Assembly (NCBI GenBank): GCA_034008185.1
Contig: CM067084.1
Span: 5,165,385-5,229,384 of the forward strand
Length of the DNA: 64,000 nt
Direction: 5' to 3'
Source of the DNA: Gorsachius magnificus
Lineage: Eukaryota > Chordata > Aves > Pelecaniformes > Ardeidae
The position numbers were made by a program, and so were the translations under genes. Shown here piece by piece: positions 61,501 through 64,000 of this stretch; position 1 is the first letter of the stretch, and every line of letters begins with the position of its first letter. The notes below the pieces were generated by a model. That model was not told the origin of the DNA, made no database searches, and saw only the letters and a list, made by a program, of their open reading frames with translations.

Positions 61501-63313
61501 TAATTGGGAAAGCAGTTTGCTTTCTTCCTACCTAATTTATGTTTTTTACTTTTTAAACTAGTTCCTCACTCCAAGACAGAACACCTCAATCATAAGAGTA
61601 TTTTGCTGGTCAGAAGGGTTTCCTGCATGAGCAACTGCCTTAAGAGTGGTTTAAGTCTAGGCTATGCAGTTCATTACAATTCCAATGCCAGGTTGGTTTT
61701 AATGGCTCATTTTAAGACATTCTTACAGCAGCGATAAATAATGAGTAGGAGTCTCAGCAGCTCCTGTTTTAATTTGTAAGGACTTTACGTAGCTGTTTTA
61801 TTTTTCAGTTTTTATAGTTGTTTTACTCAACTTGTCTCGCAACATGAGTCTGTTCTTCGTCTCTTCATTTTAACTCGTATACTAATTTCGTATACTGTGA
61901 AGTATAGAATATGTTAAGTGGATGGTATTGTGTGAAGCACAGTGGCATGACTAATTACAACACAGGGTGGCACATACTGGAGGTGTTTGGACAGGTTTGA
62001 GGATTTGCATCTTTTTATGCTTTGTGTTTCAAATGTGACTGCACTTTGTGAAAGGATTCAGTCTAGGATGTCTGCATGTTGCTGATTCTCTGTAAAGAAC
62101 ACTTTTCCAGCATAATGTCAGTTACAAGAAAAGGTTGCCATTGTTTCCTTTTGTTTTGTTCCCAGAAAAGATTTTATAACAAATTCATATTTTTATATGT
62201 GTATACATAAGTATAGGCTTTGGTACACTAAGTTTTAGGTTTTTTCTTCAGAAGGCCATTGCTGTCAATAAGGCTATAATATTGTCCACGGCGTAAATGT
62301 TGTCTGTCTGAATTATTTTAAATAGCTCCTTGAGAAAATACTGCTGCAGATTTTGTAGGTATTTCCATTTTTATCTTCTCCGTATTCAAAACATAGCTTT
62401 ATATTCTATTTTTCATATACTACTTCTTGTAAGTATACTTCGAGCAGCATACTTGCATGGTACCTCATAGAGTATTTGGAGAAACTGGCAGTCCTATTGA
62501 AGTAAATTGAAATCTTGATTTTGAATTCAGATGGGTACAGGAGACCGTTCGCTGTGGATTTTTTTTTTGTTTCAATTTTTTTTAAGATGGGGGGAATGAT
62601 AAACAATCGCTTTTATAATATAGAATCCTGTCAGGAAATCTGAACTACGATTAGCCTGTATATAGACCTGAACTGTCCTGATAGTAGAAAGTCTTTCAAA
62701 TAATCTGATATTTCACATTCAAGCCACCAGGAAATGTAATGTGCGTTGAAGAATATCATCCATCTGACTTTACCTTTCCATCCTCTGAAAGCATGGGTAG
62801 AAATTCTAAGCCTTTACAAAACATCAGAAGGTTAAAAAAAGACCAGGCTGTGGCAAGCCGAGGAGGGAATGGCTGGAACCCCCGAAGGACGTATTTGTTT
62901 AACTTTTAGTTGTTTTGGCTCCCTTAGCATCTGTAATCCTGTACAGGGTGCTGGAGGGTGGTGGTCACAGCAGGCCTCCTGGATGCCTACGCGAATCTTT
63001 ACTTAACCTCAAGGAAATACTGATAAGGAGGACATACATTAATCCTTCCATTCTCAGGAGGTTAAGTTTATAGCGCTAGGGTGGCAGAAGGAGCCTGTGT
63101 CATATCAGAATTCACAGCTGGTTGCATTTCATACAATAACAGTTGAACATAAACCAAACTGTTAGTCTCTAGGAGCAGGGGCTAGCTGAGCTCTAGCTCA
63201 GATCTCCTCTCCACTAGGTTACCTGCCTTAAGCATTGTGCTGTGGAAAGTCATGCTCACTTGGGTTCTTGCCTATTGTTTCAATTAATGATTTCTTTAAA
63301 AAACAGACGACTC
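58591..63313. other. Non-coding DNA, no gene seen
   Basis: AT-rich. A very AT-rich patch lies at 59763-59805 and T-runs near 61189. Frames of 64-77 codons (58890-59367, -; 61504-61737, +) without recognised product. A segment at about 62850-63010 is slightly GC-richer but matches no repeat I know. Confidence 0.6.
59763..59805. repeat. AT-rich low-complexity tract
   Basis: AAATAAAAATTAAAAATATA followed by TATTAATAATATATAATAAA. Almost no G or C. Confidence 0.85.
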
Positions 63314-63495
63314 AAAAAAAAACTTGCTTCCAGCAGGAGTGTGGGCAATGTCTCCCTGAGGCCAAGGCAATTTACAGTCAGGTGTATAGAGCACTCAGTT
63401 AAGACATCTTAATTTGAATCCTTTGGGATTAGAGAACAGTGAATGCGGCTTTTCTATATCCTCAACAGATGCTTTACCCACTGAGCTAACTTGTG
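63314..63495 (-). repeat. tRNA-like / tRNA-derived SINE remnant
   Basis: The minus strand reads GTTAGCTCAGTGGGTAAAGC then ATCTG (63466-63490). It contains TAGCTCAGTGGG (63477-63488), a close match to the pol III A box, and a D-arm-like GCTC...AAGC stem. About 67 bases further, GGATTCAAATTA (63411-63422) is a degenerate B box. The spacing is some 20 bases more than in a normal tRNA. The minus strand then reaches a T9 run (63322-63314) that could act as a pol III terminator, about 180 bases from the A box. No convincing anticodon or acceptor stem is present, so this is a tRNA pseudogene or SINE head, not a working tRNA. Confidence 0.42.
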
Positions 63496-64000
63496 AAAAG
63501 GGTTCACAGGGGCATAAGGGGTGTGTTTTTTATTTAAGTGTGTATTCTGCATGTTTGAAGGGCATCCATTTGGTTGGACCTAGAGGAAGATAAGCAGGTG
63601 GGCATCTTTTCTGATGCTCCAAGAAGGTGTAGCCATCAGACTACTCAACTCCATGAAGATAGAATCAATTCCAGATATGGCACAGAAATTATGAATTTAG
63701 TCACCAGAAAAAAAACTTGGGTACTGCCAAAAATATTCGCGTGTAAAGGAATGATGATGCTTGGTGACTTACTTGATGGGATATTGATGCCTCTTTCTGC
63801 TTTAGCTCTCCTTTCAGCATTTTGGTCTGTTTGTAGATCTGGGTCTAAGAAATAAAAACAATTGAATGAATGTTTGAATGTTGGATTTTCAAAGTAAAAG
63901 TTAGTAGCTTTTCCATTGGCACAAGTTCAGAAATATTTTTGAAGTGAAAAATCTGTCCTTGCTGTAATCATCTGTAACAAAGTAGCAGGTTAAGATATGT
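63496..64000. other. Non-coding DNA, no gene seen
   Basis: A 93-codon frame (63574-63855) opens from TTG and is not recognised. Nothing else is visible up to the window edge. Confidence 0.6.

Noticed and set aside
63574..63855. 93-codon frame near the right edge
   Set aside because: Opens from TTG and shows no domain. Length is within chance expectation.

Overview
The window looks like vertebrate nuclear DNA, most likely from a bird. The main evidence is the repeats. Three fragments match the 3' part of the CR1 LINE family of birds and other sauropsids: at 34861-34928 (+), at 35231-35517 (-), and at 58450-58590 (+). The last ends in the CR1-type ATTCTGTG octamer. A fourth, much older CR1/L3-like fragment lies near 11985-12130, and two SINE-like remnants resemble MIR. 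The DNA is AT-rich with few CpGs, and I saw no CpG island, bacterial gene organisation, operon or CRISPR array. CR1 also occurs in crocodilians and turtles, so 'bird' is an inference; the low repeat load supports it.

I find no protein-coding gene, rRNA gene or intact tRNA gene. No open reading frame exceeds 166 codons. None resembles a protein I recognise, and many of the longer ones open only from TTG or GTG rather than ATG. The window is best described as a gene desert or the inside of a very large intron, and nothing here identifies the neighbouring gene.

Layout. 1-18 kb: non-coding DNA containing all four G-runs of 10 or more bases (6.1, 3.9, 13.5 and 17.9 kb, all with G on this strand), a T25-G16 junction, a possible G-quadruplex at 8.3 kb, an 18-bp-stem palindrome at 15.2 kb, and a possible CTCF-like site at 6.5 kb. 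18-25 kb: a MIR-like remnant, a 44-bp tandem duplication, and three stretches that look like conserved non-coding elements. These carry a perfect homeodomain palindrome (21877-21893), a perfect POU octamer (23595-23602) and an inverted pair of MEIS/TGIF-type sites (24121-24139). 25-31 kb: featureless apart from G/T-rich and A/C-rich tracts. 31-35.5 kb: a second group of enhancer-like stretches (31.2, 33.2-33.8 and 34.2-34.7 kb), followed by two CR1 pieces in opposite orientation. 35.5-58 kb: mostly featureless, with isolated candidates at 39.1, 45.5 and 53.1 kb, a MIR-like remnant at 48.7 kb and a weak exon-like segment at 51.2 kb. 58-64 kb: the best-preserved CR1 3' end, and near the right edge a minus-strand tRNA-like segment with a good pol III A box, a degenerate B box and a T9 stretch downstream.

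If the candidate elements are real, the likely role of the window is long-range regulation of a developmental gene outside it. That is inferred from base-composition texture and motif content, not from any alignment. No new multi-gene system is visible.
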